Positions 44,975 to 57,025 of a stretch of 64,000 bases of DNA are shown here, piece after piece. Every line of letters begins with the position of its first letter. Within the stretch, counting starts at the first letter, position 1. The stretch is from Zantedeschia hybrid cultivar (lineage: Eukaryota; Streptophyta; Magnoliopsida; Alismatales; Araceae), in assembly GCA_030544215.1 (NCBI GenBank), contig JARZZO010000003.1, forward strand, positions 20,531,879 through 20,595,878, given 5' to 3'. The notes below the pieces were generated by a model, which did no database searches, had not been told where the DNA came from, and saw only the letters and a list, made by a program, of their open reading frames with translations. A program made the translations under genes and the position numbers.

Positions 44975-46330
44975 TTAGGGATCTGGAACCTCTTCCAGTA
45001 CTATTTTACTCCCACTGTTCTCCTGGATAAGGTATTCCTCTTCCAGGAAGACAGCTTTCCTGGCGACAAACACTTTTTGTTCACTAGGATGGAAAAAATA
45101 GTATCCAAAGGTTTTCTTTGGATATCCCACAAACCTACATTTATCAGTTCGTGATTCCAGCTTGTCTGGATCATGCCTCTTTACATAAGCAGGACAACCC
45201 CAGACTTTAACATGTTTAAATTCTGGTTTCCTGCCTTTCCATATCTGATATGGAGTAGAGGCCACAGACTTGCTGGGTACTCTGTTCAGTAGGTATGCTG
45301 CTGACTCTAGAGCATACCCCCAGAGGGACACTGGTAATCCCGAAAAGCTCATCATGGATAGCACCATGTCCAACAAAGTGCGATTCCTCCTTTCTGATAC
45401 ACCATTCATCTGTGGTGTATATGGAGGGGTCAGCTGAGAAAGGATACCATTATCCTTTAAGAATTGTGTGAAATTAGTACTCAAGTATTCTCCTCCTCGA
45501 TCTAATCGAAGAGCTTTAATACTCTTTCCTAACTGCTTCTCCACCTCATTCTTGAACTCCTTGAACTTCTCAAATGCTTCCGACTTGTACTTCATTAAGT
45601 ACACATAGCCGAATCTTGAGAAGTCATCGGTGAACGTGATGAAGTAAGAAAAGCCACCTTTGGCTTGGGTGGACATTGGACCACATACATCTGAATGTAT
45701 TAGTTCCAGAATGTCCTTGGCACGTTCTCCATGTCCAGTAAATGGAGATTTTGTCATCTTTCCCATAAGGCAGGATTCACATGTTGCAAACGATTCATAA
45801 TCGAATGCAGTTAAGTAACCATGCTTGTGCAACTTTTGCAACTTGCTTTCGCCAATGTGCCCAAGTCTACAATGCCACATGTAGGCCTGGTTCACACAAT
45901 TCTTGCTCTTCTTAAGAGCTTTGTCAATTTGAAGATTGTAATGAGAAACATCTAATAGATATAGACCGTTGACTAAAGATGGCGAAGCTATTGATTTATT
46001 ACCATAATAAATCGAACAACTTCTATTCTCAATAGTCAACCTATATCCTATCTTGTCCAAACAAGATATTGATATGATGTTCTTTATTATACTAGGAACA
46101 TAATAACAATCTTCTAAAAGTAAGGTGTCTCTCGATGGAAGCCTGAGGTTTGCTGTCCCAACAGCAATCGCCGCAACTTTTGCGCCGTTTCCTAGCCTCA
46201 ATTCCACTTCACCTTGTCTCAGCTTGCGCTTACTTGTCAGCATCTGCACATCATGGCAGATATGAGAAGCACATCCGGTATCTAATACCCAAGATGTGAA
46301 ATCTCTAACTGACAAGTTGATATCTATCAT
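44975..46330 (-). CDS. CopD protease-integrase frame
   Basis: A 451-codon frame downstream of the gag stop. The protease site L-D-T-G-C-A-S-H is intact (near 46265-46290). The H-H-C-C finger includes C-R-L-G-H and C-E-S-C (45750-45880). The integrase core keeps H-S-D-V-C-G-P, R-L-D-R-G-G-E-Y and N-G-V-S-E-R, so all three catalytic acidic residues are present. It ends at a TAG-type break (TAA at 44975-44977, Gln expected). It is the only long pol frame of the copia family left in the window. It would normally be part of one gag-pol polyprotein. Confidence 0.85.
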   Translation of the reverse strand: MIDINLSVRDFTSWVLDTGCASHICHDVQMLTSKRKLRQGEVELRLGNGAKVAAIAVGTANLRLPSRDTLLLEDCYYVPSIIKNIISISCLDKIGYRLTIENRSCSIYYGNKSIASPSLVNGLYLLDVSHYNLQIDKALKKSKNCVNQAYMWHCRLGHIGESKLQKLHKHGYLTAFDYESFATCESCLMGKMTKSPFTGHGERAKDILELIHSDVCGPMSTQAKGGFSYFITFTDDFSRFGYVYLMKYKSEAFEKFKEFKNEVEKQLGKSIKALRLDRGGEYLSTNFTQFLKDNGILSQLTPPYTPQMNGVSERRNRTLLDMVLSMMSFSGLPVSLWGYALESAAYLLNRVPSKSVASTPYQIWKGRKPEFKHVKVWGCPAYVKRHDPDKLESRTDKCRFVGYPKKTFGYYFFHPSEQKVFVARKAVFLEEEYLIQENSGSKIVLEEVPDP

Positions 46331-46339
46331 ATAGATATC

Positions 46340-46660
46340 TTAAGTTTCAGACAGCTTCACTCTTGCATGAGCTTTATCGTTAAGGAACTTCTTGCAGTTC
46401 CTCTTCCAGTGACCATACTGCTTATAGTAGAAGCAGTCACCTTTGACTACTCTTTTCCCTTTGTCATTCGATCTTTTATCGTTAGCTATCATCTCTGCTT
46501 CATGAGCATCCAATGCCGATTCAGCAGGAGGATCAGCTCCAGGGACAAAGTTATTGTGCTCAGATCTGAAGACATTCTTCAGGTTTCTGAACCAATCTGA
46601 GCAAATCAGGAAAGTCAAAAGGGCATCTAGTATGCCACGGAGCGGGTTATTCGACGACAT
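46340..46660 (-). pseudogene. CopD gag with the central domain missing
   Basis: The start at 46660 (M-S-S-N-N-P-L) matches CopC. The N-terminal 35 residues are followed directly by the basic linker and the knuckle C-F-Y-Y...H...C, lacking the second cysteine. A TAA stop (46340-46342) separates it from the protease frame; CopC has serine there. The internal deletion and the Cys-to-Tyr change are identical in CopC. Confidence 0.85.
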
Positions 46661-46751
46661 AGTTCTTTACAGGAGATAAGTAAAATCTATTTAGCAGATG
46701 TTCAATTATTAAAATTTAAAATAAGACATGGTCTTTTGTTCAAGTTTAACT

Positions 46752-46823
46752 CCCACTAATTTTCGACGGACTGTATAACCCTCAGTTATACAGAACGGGA
46801 GACGCCGACAGTCTCCTAGTGGG
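46752..46823 (-). other. Three-way-junction fold in the CopD leader
   Basis: All stems are perfect: closing CCCACTA/TAGTGGG (46752-46758/46817-46823), CTGTATAAC/GTTATACAG (46771-46779/46785-46793) and GGAGAC/GTCTCC (46798-46803/46811-46816). It sits about 90 bases before the gag ATG. Confidence 0.85.
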
Positions 46824-46847
46824 AATCAGAATCTCAATGACTTGCAC

Positions 46848-47163
46848 TACAGCCTTGTAGATAGCACAACAAACTGTAATACAATCAGAGAGCACCCAAC
46901 TCATGGGACTTGCAACTCCTTGCAATATCTGATCATAGCTTCGGTCCCCAGAGATTTAATGGCCTTGTGGATAGCACAACAAACCATTAATCCTGGTCTA
47001 AGCTAACCATCATTACGTGACGAGCATAGATTTGCATGCAGCCCTTGTGGATAGCACAACAAAGCTACATGGTTCCTCTACCCCGATCTATAGGCATCTA
47101 ATGTCATAGCCACAGTTTCTCCTCCCAATTAAGCAGGCCTTGTGGATAGCACAACAAACCTGC
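46848..47163 (-). repeat. Four constant-loop hairpins in the CopD leader
   Basis: Stems TACAG (46848-46852/46874-46878), TTAATGG (46956-46962/46984-46990), CATGCAGC (47035-47042/47064-47071, one G-U in the sense RNA) and GCAGG (47133-47137/47159-47163) all enclose a 21-nt loop containing TTGTGGATAGCACAACAAA (plus strand; one copy has TTGTAGATAG). Stems share no sequence with each other. Confidence 0.9.
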
Positions 47164-48010
47164 CTAAACTGATTTGAATCCTATGACTATAATGATGGTG
47201 GACCACGCGGTAAGTTCTCAACTACTCACGTTATGGCTTAGAATTTATCTGAGGGTATTTAGATAACTTTTATCTTGGTCTCTTCCTAGGTGATAGTATA
47301 TAAATACATCGTATATATTTACTAAATACTATAACCTGCTATGATTCATAATCAAAAGAAAAACATTGCATCTCATACATGTCATTAGTGTGGTCATGGA
47401 TAGCACAGTGGGTTTGACTGGAGCCAACAGTCAAATGCACACACAATCTAATTATAACATTTACATTAGATACCCTGCAATCACATAGGCAATAGATCTC
47501 CATCTTTACGCCTTTCCTGGTTGCAGCTGTGGATCGTCCTCGCTCCTTCATCGGTTGCCTCGATTATATTACATTAATTCTAGAATTAACAGGTAAATTG
47601 AAGAAGGCCTTATGGCGAGTACAAGAGAGAGAGAGTGGTAGAAATACATCGGAGTATGAGAGAGAGAGGTGCGCAGACCTCTATTTATTAACAATTAATA
47701 AACATCATACATCCATGATCCATACAAACCATTCATCACATGAATAATAAATTAAGTGCATCTCCATGACCACTATGTGTTTTAAACATCCCACACATGA
47801 TTCAGCGCATCACATAGCTAAAACAAATGAGTTTTCAAAGTAGATAATTTTTGGCTTTCAAAAAGCTGGGATCCAATCAAAATTGGTATTTGAATTTCGA
47901 AAACTCATTTTATTAACTTAACATGCAATTAAATCAAAATTTAAAAGCATTAAACACACATCACATGCGCATACACTCCGAATTAATAATTCCAGATTAT
48001 TCCATGCAAA

Positions 48011-48440
48011 TTAGAACATTTCTAATAATCTAACACTTAGATTAAACCCCCTTAATAATCTAATAATTAGACTATTTAAAGACTAATCTAACTCTTAGAT
48101 TAATCTATCAAAGTTAATTAACAATTTAACACTTAAATTATTAATTAACTCTAATTATTAATTAACTACTAATCTAACTCTTAGATTAGTTAATTAATGT
48201 TAATTAGTAATTTAACATTTAAATTATTAATGAACACTAATTAATTAATAATTTTCATCTAACACTTAGATTAGTTAACTTAAAATTAATCATTAATCTT
48301 AACACTTAAAATTAACAATTAACTCTAATTAATTGATAAGTACTAATTTAACATTTAAATTAGCTAATTAAAGTTAACTATCAATTTAACATTTAAATTA
48401 ATAACTAACTTTAATCGACTAACAACAATTGTTAATTATA
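48011..48440 (-). repeat. Triloop hairpin chain of the CopD leader
   Basis: AT-rich chain of inverted repeats with 3-nt loops. Examples: arms TTAGAA (48011-48016/48020-48025, plus-strand loop CAT), TAATCTAA (48026-48033/48037-48044, CAC), and further ones with loops CTC, CAC and CAT to about 48400. Loops read ATG, GTG or GAG on the sense strand, the same grammar as CopA/CopB, but stems are unrelated. Confidence 0.8.
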
Positions 48441-48699
48441 ATGATTTTAAAATCATTAAAGCCCAATTTAATAAAACTGAATAATAATTAATAAATTTCA
48501 AAACAGATTTTGAATTAAATTAAAATCCAATTTTAATTTGATTAAATGGGCTAACAATAAATAAAGGGGTTTAATATGATTCAAAATCATATTAAGTCCA
48601 TTTAAATAAGATAATTGAATAATAAATTTTAAATTTCAAAACAATTTTTGAATTTTAAAACTTATTTCCAATTTTTATTTATATATGGGCATTGGGGTT

Positions 48700-49454
48700 T
48701 TAATTTACAAAAATAAAGAAGGCCCAAACTGGCTCAGCCAATAGAGCCAACTGGCTCGGCCCAAATTGCAGGCCCTGGGCTCGGCAGAGACCCGAGCCAG
48801 GGTCCTGGGCACGAGCCAGGGCTCAGGCCCCTGGCCCAAGCGGCCCTGGCTCACCCAACCGCCCGGTCCACTCGAGTGAACCGGCCCCGAGCCGGCCCCC
48901 TTCATCTCCAGCAACCCGACGAGCACCTGCTAAGGTTTGCAGGTGTGAGGCAGCCGGCGGCGGGCCTCCACAGCGCCAGCCGGCATCAGGCCACCGGCGC
49001 CGACCGGCCTCGCCGCCGACACCCCCAGCACCGGCGGGATCCCAGCCGCCGGTAGACACCCGGAGAAGCCCAAATAGCTCCATAGCCACCCCTTTGATTT
49101 CTGGTTTTTATGCCCGAAAATAAAGAAGATGAACTCCCGGAGCTCCTTCAATAGCCTCTCCCAGTGATTGGCCCTAATGCTCTGTGAACATAGGGGACTA
49201 TCCCCTGAAGATCTGGGATCTCAATCCTCCATCCCAACGATTGGGAAGTGCTAACAAAGCCGCCATAAAACCGGATCTTCATCACATGAAAAATCCGAAA
49301 ACCCCCAAAAAAATTCGAAAAATTGCAGAAAAATAATCTAATTAACTGTGCCTATCGTATGAACACAAATCCGACAATTAATCGAACATTTATGCATGGA
49401 ATAACGCAAGAAAAATTAATTTCGGAAACCGAAACGGGACGAGAAACAGTGGAA
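48700..49454 (-). other. 5' leader of CopD with GC-rich zone
   Basis: From the primer site inward: mixed sequence (49090-49454), a GC-rich zone (48900-49080) and a zone with GAGCCAGG/CTGGCTC words (48710-48850), as in CopA/CopB. Frames on both strands are composition artefacts. Confidence 0.65.
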
Positions 49455-49470
49455 CCTGGCTCTGATACCA
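49455..49470 (-). other. Primer-binding site of CopD (initiator Met tRNA)
   Basis: Plus-strand CCTGGCTCTGATACCA, the complement of TGGTATCAGAGCCAGG. One base separates it from the LTR at 49472. Confidence 0.95.
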
Positions 49471-49471
49471 C

Positions 49472-51013
49472 TTTTGGGTTTTCTCGGTTTCTCCGGATCG
49501 CTCACGCAGCGGAAAAATAAAATTATTTGCCGTGATCCGTTCCCGTTTCGGAATCTAAAATACGATAATCGGATTATCGAAGTTCTCACCGTGTGCGGAT
49601 TCGAATCCGCAGCCGTTCGGTTCCGTCGGTGCGACACCGCAAGCCGCGCAAACGCCCGGCCTCTAGCGAAGTCCACGCGATCCTCCCCGCGACGGATATC
49701 CTCGAGTTCCTCGTTCTTCGCAGCCCACGAAGCCTCCGCCGGTCGCCGCAATAATCGCCGCAGTGCGGGACGATTTCCCGTCGAACGGGATTCAGAGAAG
49801 CGGCGGAGCATATCTGGATCTACCTGGACGCCAGAGGAAGACAGAAACTGAGGAGGGGCGGCTAGGGTTAGCAGCAGCTTGGCCTGCTCAGCCCGTTCGC
49901 TATGTTTTATACTAACCGCGCGGTTTTTCACAAAAACCCCCGGTTTATATAAAACCCACTTATTTATCCATCGCCTTGCGTGTGACCCTCTAGGCCCAAG
50001 TACCAGTCCAGTTAATGGCCCAACAAGCCCAATGACTCCTCACTGGCTTTATTATTTAATTAATAACCCTTTATTAATCAATTAATCAATCGAATTGATG
50101 TCGCACATCAAATTCGACCGGGCCTCCGATCACGTTGGGTGCCAAGCAACACCGCGTGAACCCGGAAGGTACTTGGGGTTAAGTAACCCACTCTTGGAAC
50201 CTTTCCGCCGACAGTTACCGCGTGGATATAATCCTTCATTGGTACAATGCTCTCGAGTCAACTCAGGGTATGGCGAGCTGTCAAACCCTAACCGGTCGAC
50301 TCACTTGGATTGGATGCCGCTGATGAATATCGGAAAACTCCTTTTCTGATATTATCGTCCGCCCTGGCCAGGGACTTCCGCGCATCCTTCCTAGAGGATT
50401 CTCTCTCTAAGTACCGAGAGCGAATGATTCCTTATTGACACACAATTCCCTTCGACGGTATTCCGCTGCACCCAATCCTTGGCGTATTAGAATCCCATGG
50501 CTAGAGATTCGTAGACCAAGGTCAAAGTACAGAAGTCCACCGCCAAGGTGTCCTTGGTGTCTCAGGTCCGAGGACCATCCACGCAACTGCAACAATAGAA
50601 TCAAGCTAGTTGACAGTGAGGTACAATACCATCCAGCGATTCAGTCGGATCAGTTCAGTGAACTCATTCTCTAATGAGCACCTACAGATTCGCCTTAGTG
50701 TCTCCACACAAGTGACTTATGAGACAAGTCACCCTCATCATATGAGCAGGAGTAATCTGTACTAGTCTAACCGGATATCCGATGTCCTTCTCGGATATCC
50801 TCTGACTAGGAACGATTAAGAATATGTGTGTTTAAGTGATCAGTCTCATTAGTATGATCTCATCATAATCTGATCACTATAGCACATATTCACGGACTTC
50901 ATTATGAAATGATAATTAAAGGGATTTACACATAACGAATATTATGCCATTATATTAATAAATGAACGAGATTTACATTGTTAGATTGGCTTGTAGGCCA
51001 CCTTAAACTAACA
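49472..51013 (-). repeat. 5' LTR of CopD (1542 bp)
   Basis: Plus-strand TTTTGGGTTTTC (first G of TG lost) to AACTAACA, followed by CATAG. A TATAAAA box lies at 49905-49911 on the minus strand. Confidence 0.95.
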
Positions 51014-54000
51014 CATAGAAACTTCTATCTCCCCCTTCATGTTCATCCATGGTGATTGAAAGAAATGAAATTGAATGTTCAGATTTTCTGAGTTTGTTTT
51101 GTGAATCTACTGGTAATCTTGCTTCTATGTCATTTTTTCCTTCATAACGCATGTGTTTTTCGTGTGGGGATGGTAGAGGGGCCTTTCTAGTTTATAGAAA
51201 TGGTCTCCTCAAGCCTTAGAACCCTCTGAATATGGAGATATGACCCGAAATGTGCTCTGCTGTCCAGATTTTCTGAAAACTGATTTTTCATTTATTTGTC
51301 TTTGGTTTTAGGGTTTTTCAACGTGGCTTGGCCTTCCATGACCCTTAGGAGCACATCCACTCCATAGATGATGTTCCCCAAAGGCCAAACATCAAGAGAA
51401 ATCCCCTAAGTTTCATATATATTAAAGTTTGAATTTTTGTTTTCATGTTGGAACCGAATGGGTTTTGTTTGGATTTTTTCCTTTAATGGCTAAGGGTTTA
51501 GGCCCTAGAGGTTCTCAAGGAGGTTCCCTCACTAGTTGAGGATGAGCTTCTTTGGGTATAAACCCTCTAACATGGAGCCAAGAAGGAGAGATCCATGGAA
51601 AAGATAAAAAGTATACCTAAGTTTCTCATATGTTCATATTCAAGTTTTCATGATATTTTCCTAAAGAAATGCATCTAAAATATAGTTTAAATAAATATTT
51701 TAAGTCTTGTATCTTTTATACTTTATTTTCCATTATTTGGGTTATATTTAAACCCATTTTTTCACCAAAAATCTGGATTTTAGCTTGAGTCTGCGGTCTG
51801 TAGCGCTACAGTGTTGAGTCTGCGCCTACTGTTTATGAGTCTGTGCCTCCCTGCGCAGACTCAGCGCCAGTTGCAGGTTTTTGAGTCTGCGCCTCTTTCA
51901 ACTTGGTTTTTGGGCTGGAGGTGATTCTTTGATCCTCCCCCAAGTTGTTCAAAGGTTACTTGGACCTAGGGCTGTCCTTTTGAGGCCCAATGAAGGTCCT
52001 AAATGGCTTGGACTTTGGGTTGTTAAACCCTTATTGTTTCAACCGAAATTTTGCCATATGTTTTAAGATCTTAAGTGTTTTCTGATGTTTTCCAAAGATG
52101 TCCCGATCCAAGGATGCCAACAATCCAATGTTGGGTAACCCATCAAGGGCCCTCACACAAAAAACATCATTCTTGTGTTCCCATTTCTATGGGTTCATTT
52201 AGATGATATGTCCCAAAGTCCCAATGGGTTGGTGGAGTTCCTTGCTCCCCGAATGTAGAAATGGAATGGGTGATTCCCTGTGGATAACCCTTTCATTTTG
52301 AAGGCATTAAGGGCACCCTTTGGGTGAGTGGTTGGATGCTCGGCACACCCCCCTTTATAACCACCTCCATGGTTCATGGCTACATGTGATCCTCTAGGAA
52401 AATTGGTGGAGTTCCTTGCTCCCTAAATGTAGAGATGCTTTGGATTACCCCTTGTGGGTTTTTCTTACATCTTGAAGGCATTAAGGGCACCCTTTGGGTG
52501 AGTGGTTGGATGCTCGGCACACCCCCCTTTACAGCCATCCCTATGGTCCATTAGCCATTACATATCCCTTTAAGGGAGTTGGTCCTTCTGGTCCCTTCAT
52601 GCCATGATCCTTCATGAAGATCTTAAACCTTTTCATTGGGTTTTCCTAATGAAAGGTTGAAATTCAACTTGGAATCATTATATTAAGCACTTTCAATGCT
52701 TTATAAAGTGATCCAAGAATAATGAGATAAACATGAAGAAATCATGTCATTTGAAGAAATCCACACAATAACCACTCTTGAAAAAGGCTTTATGTAGCCA
52801 TACTCAACTTCTGAGATTTCTCAGTGTTATCCTCCCTAAATTTGTGATGATTCTTGGATCACTTCAAGTTGAAAAAGGTATAAATCTGAAATTATGCTCA
52901 GATTTTGAGTCTGCGCACCTATAACCATGGAAATTCGATTGGGAATGGGGTACAATCTATTTTTCTCGACTCCGGATTTCATATTCGAACTTTAATGGTT
53001 GAAACTAACCCCTTGATGGATTTAATTGCAGCTTGAACTGTGCAGGAAACTCAAAAAACCAATTTTCATACTTGAGTCTGCGCCACTATTCTGAGTCTGT
53101 GCACCCTTGCGCATACTCAACTCAAGACTGTCAAAGATGCTTTGCATGGACTGATAACCTCATTTATGGTAAATAACTCAAATAATTAAAGTTAATTCAT
53201 TCAAAAAAAGGTTTAAGATAGCCATCTTCTATTTTAAATAAACACAAAATTCCAAACTTAAGTTGAGTCTGCACACCTTTCATAAGCTCATTTCAAATGA
53301 AAAAATCAACTAAACAATAAATCAAATTGCTCAAATCACTTGCAATCATATATCAAATACTTCATGTCATTTAAATAAATATCCATTTACAAAAAGGATC
53401 CAAATCCCTTCAAAACAAACAAAAATTACAAGTTCAACTGAGTCTGCACACCCCTTGCGCAGACTCAAACCCATTTTTCTTGACTCCTTGATCTTTGAAG
53501 CTCCCCAACATTTTGAAAATCTTGGAATTCCCCTCAACCTCAGGAGATTCCATCTTTTTAAGAATCTTGCTCAAAATCATCTTTAAACTTGAGTTTGCGC
53601 ATCAATCTCAAGGCCAAAACCTCATCTCTTGGCCCCCAAATCATACCCGCAGCTCCAAATCTGTAAATCATCACCAAACAAAACATAAAATCAAGTTATC
53701 CCATCAAAAATCCAATAAAATAACTCACAAAAAAAAAATCCACAATTCAGACTTGAGTCTGCGCATCCTGGTGCAGACTCAGCCATAAAATTCACAAAAA
53801 ATAAAAAATCAACCTCCTGACCACTAAAAGATGATCTAAAACCCTCTAAAAATCAAGTTTATTCTTATCTATCAGAATATCAAATAAAAACACCAAGTTG
53901 TTCTTGAAAAAATGCAAAAAACAACTCAAAACACATTGGTGACAAATGAGTCTGCACTACCCTGCGTAGACTCAACCCTGAAATCCCAAATTTGGCCTTT

Positions 54001-54391
54001 TTAACCTTAATTTCCCTCCAAATTAAGCCCAAAAATTTACATAAAACCTTTATACTTTAGATAAGTCAAAAACATAAATAAAATCTTAAATCTCCTTTTA
54101 CAAAAAATATAAAAAATGTTTAAACACTTTGATAAACAATGAGTCTGCGCTCTATAGCGCAGACTCAACCTTAAATTCTTAAAATCCGGTTCTTTGGCCA
54201 CTAATTTCCCATCAAATCAAAATAAAAATCTTAATAATAAACCCTATATTTTCCACAAATCAAAACCTAAACAAAAATGATAACTTTTTCCTTGAAATTA
54301 CCTAAAAAGCTGAAAAAATAGGCTTGTGACAAATGAGTCTGCGCTACCCTGCGTAGACTCAACCTCCAATTGTTAAAATCTAAACTTTTCA
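51014..54391 (+). other. Ogre-like LTR, middle segment with GAGTCTGCGC hairpins
   Basis: About 3.4 kb without a supported gene. Full hairpins (10-nt arms, loops of 6-7 nt) are at 51837-51862, 53093-53118, 53440-53466, 53755-53780, 53948-53973, 54141-54166 and 54335-54360. Single arms lie near 51787, 51815, 51883, 52906, 53072, 53265 and 53590. A direct duplication of about 174 bp is at 52229-52560. Confidence 0.7.
52229..52560. repeat. Direct duplication, two units of about 174 bp
   Basis: Units start with TTGGTGGAGTTCCTTGCTCC at 52229 and 52403. They share the phrases AAGGCATTAAGGGCACCC and GGTTGGATGCTCGGCACACC. Sequence unrelated to the 40570 tandem repeat, although the period is similar. 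Confidence 0.85.
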
Positions 54392-57025
54392 TGTAGTGAC
54401 CCAGGTTTCGGGTTCTGTTTTCGGGTCGGGTTCGGGCCGGATCCCCTGGTTTGGACCCTGGAGGGGTCTTGAGATTGCTGACTGAATGGCGTCAACAGTG
54501 CTCGATGCCTTTCAAAAGGCGTCAGGGTGTGTGGACGCCATTTAGGGTCTGTTGGTTGTTCGCCGCGTGGGCGGGTTTCGGGCCGCGAGAGTACGGCCCC
54601 TGTCAGATTTGTCTGAACGGCGTCCACCTCGGTCGACGCGTTTCAGACTGCGACACCTGCGGTGTCAGGGCACGGCGCCAGAGCGTTGTCAGTACGGCCG
54701 GTCACATCGTCTGAATGGCGTCCACGGTGGGTGACGCGTTTCAGAGCGGTGTCAGTACGGCCGTCCTGTCAGACTGAAAGGCGTCTGCCTCGATCGACGC
54801 GTTTTAACGAGATTCTGGTTGACCCCGCGAGCCTCCCCTTCTTCCCCTCATTCTCACCTTCACCTTCTCTCTCTTCGCCCTCTCCGCTCCCTCCGCTCTC
54901 CTTCCTCCCCTCCCCTTCCTCTTCTTCCTCATCCAACCACTCCGACACCACCTTACCTCTCACCTCTACCTCCACCACTTCCTTCGCGGCGTTCCCTTCT
55001 CCGGACGGCGGCCGACGTCCCGGCGGAGTGGCGGCGTCCTCGAGGGTACCGGCGGCGGCGTAGGGCGAGACGGGTCGGCGGCGAGGAGCTTGGAGGAGTT
55101 CAAGAACCGGTAGGGGGACGAAACCTTGCATGTGTGCTTGTTTGCTTCGTGGCATGACGTGTTGTATTTGGGGCTAGATTGAGCATGTTTTAGGGGGTTT
55201 TCTTGTGGGTTTTGGCGTGCTTGTGATCGTGGATTCGTCGTGTGCATATGGTGGTTGAGTTCCTCTTCTTCTTCTTCTTGTTTTGGGGTTTTCGGGGTGC
55301 TTGGGGTTCAAGGGAGGAACCCTCGGTTCGAACCAGGGAACCTGGTTCCTGGCGCTGAAAGGCGTCGTACTCGCTCGACGCCTTTTAGAAGGACGTCGGG
55401 TCAGTACGACGCGTTTCAGGGCAGAAACCCCCTGTTCGAGTTTCAGAGGTTGGGAGTGCTGGGGCTAAATGACGTCATGGGTGGTCGACGCCTTTCAGAA
55501 GGACGTCGAGCCACCATGACGCCATTTAGGCAGGATTTGCCCCCGTTTAAGGGTTCTGCAATCTGGATTTCTGGGTTGAATGGCGTCGGGCCATCCGGAC
55601 GCGTTTTAATAGGCGACTTCAGCGGAGGACGCGTTTTAAGAGATAATCTGGTTTTTAATAAACCTGTCTGTGGAGCTTGAATGGCGTCGACCTCGGTCGA
55701 CGCGATTCAAGACAGGAATGCTTAACTTGGGTTATTTGATACATGATTCACGGTAGGATAGTTCTGATGCATGCTTTGAGTTGTATACTGAGACTGCGGA
55801 CTTCTGCATGAATGAGATTTCATTATCTATGTGTGTGTGTGCTTATACGACTGTGGATCGATGTGACAATGGTTTTCGATGTCACCATGGACCGGTGGGG
55901 ACAGGGTCATGGTGTCTGTGAGGAGGGGTGCTTGTTGTGTTTTACCTTTGGCTGTGGGAAGCAGGATCGCCTTGAGCCCGACGGGCCGGAGTAGCCGGTG
56001 TGCTATCCGAGGGGTCGCTGTTTGCCCTCAGCGGGTCGGGGTTCCCTTGTTTGTCGTGACAGCTTCCGGCGTGTTTCTGCTGTGGAGCTGGTGGTGTTAC
56101 TGGTGGGAGTTGGTTTACCCTTTAGCCAATGGGCCTGATGTGACCTTTGATCAAGGTTACGAGTGGTACCTGTAGCCCTTGGCCTGATGCAGCCCGGGAG
56201 AGTTGGGTTTGCGGGTAGTTTCCTATAGCTGCGGCTTGACGGGGGTTCGCCGGTCCCCAGGACCCTCCTGGAAGCGCTGAGGCCTAGCGTGGAGGCAATC
56301 CGGTGGTAGGACAGTAGTCTAGACTGCTTGTGTGCACACGTAGCTGGCAGTGGCGGTACACTGAGTCCAGCTAGTCCAGCGTGAGCACTGGTGGTAGTGT
56401 TGGGAGGCGACGTTTGACTTCGGTCGACTGTGTGGTTTAGTCGCCTTGTGGACTTCGGTCGTGAGACGTGGCTCTGTGTCGGGTTCTTCGTGTTACTCAG
56501 AGTTGTTCCTGCTACACTGTTTGTCGTACGTTTCGTACCAGAGTTGCCTGTTGTGTTTACTGCTTTACTTAATTGTTCTATATATTACTGTCGCTTCACG
56601 TGTGGGTGTGTGAGTGGGAGGCAGGGGATCGGATGATCCCTACTGAGCCCAATTCTGGTGTGGCTCACTCCCTGCGGTTTCAGGTGTGGACTTCGAGGCG
56701 CAGCGGTAGCGTGGTGTCTTCTTGGTGTGCGGACCAGCAGTTGTCTTAGTTCCGGGGTATGCCCCGATGTTGTTGTACTTTCCTTCTGCCTGTACTTATT
56801 TAAACTTGTTGGACATGTAATTATTGTTGGACTGTATACGGACATTGTTATTTTCTTCCCTGCGTACTTGCTTACCTTTGTAGTCCGTATGATTGTTATA
56901 TTTAGCCTTGTTTAGCGCTTACTCCTCCAGATGTGTTGTGTGAGATCCGGGTGTGAACCCGTAGTTAACGGGCCGACATCCATTTAGTGACCGGGTCCCC
57001 GGTCATAGGATGGCGGGTCCCTACA
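54392..57025 (+). mobile_element. Solo LTR, GypK-related, GC-rich (2634 bp)
   Basis: TGTAGTGACC to GGTCCCTACA with the target duplication TTTCA (54387-54391 and 57026-57030), and no internal region. Its layout matches the GypK LTR: GGCGTC hairpins near the start, CT-rich tract (54840-54960), more hairpins, and a downstream part with GGCCGGAGTAGCC and GGTATGCCCC phrases. At least eight GGCGTC modules lie in 54480-54810 and 55350-55715. Frames in 54370-55680 on both strands are by-products of GC content. Confidence 0.9.

Larger units (their letters stand above)
41688..51013 (-). mobile_element. CopD: complete copia element, best preserved of the window
   Basis: LTRs 49472-51013 (5') and 41688-43241 (3'), target duplication CATAG (41683-41687 and 51014-51018), primer site 49455-49470, polypurine tract from 43242. 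The interior of 6230 bp holds leader hairpins, a gag with the central domain missing and a nearly complete pol with a few stops and frameshifts. The two LTRs are alike by eye apart from a short deletion near 49976 and scattered substitutions. The 5' LTR terminus reads TTTTGGG instead of TGTTGGG. Closest relative: CopC. Confidence 0.95.

Noticed and set aside
54373..55680. Several 60-146 codon frames in the solo LTR
   Set aside because: GC-rich LTR sequence with hairpin modules; frames overlap on both strands and show no domain.
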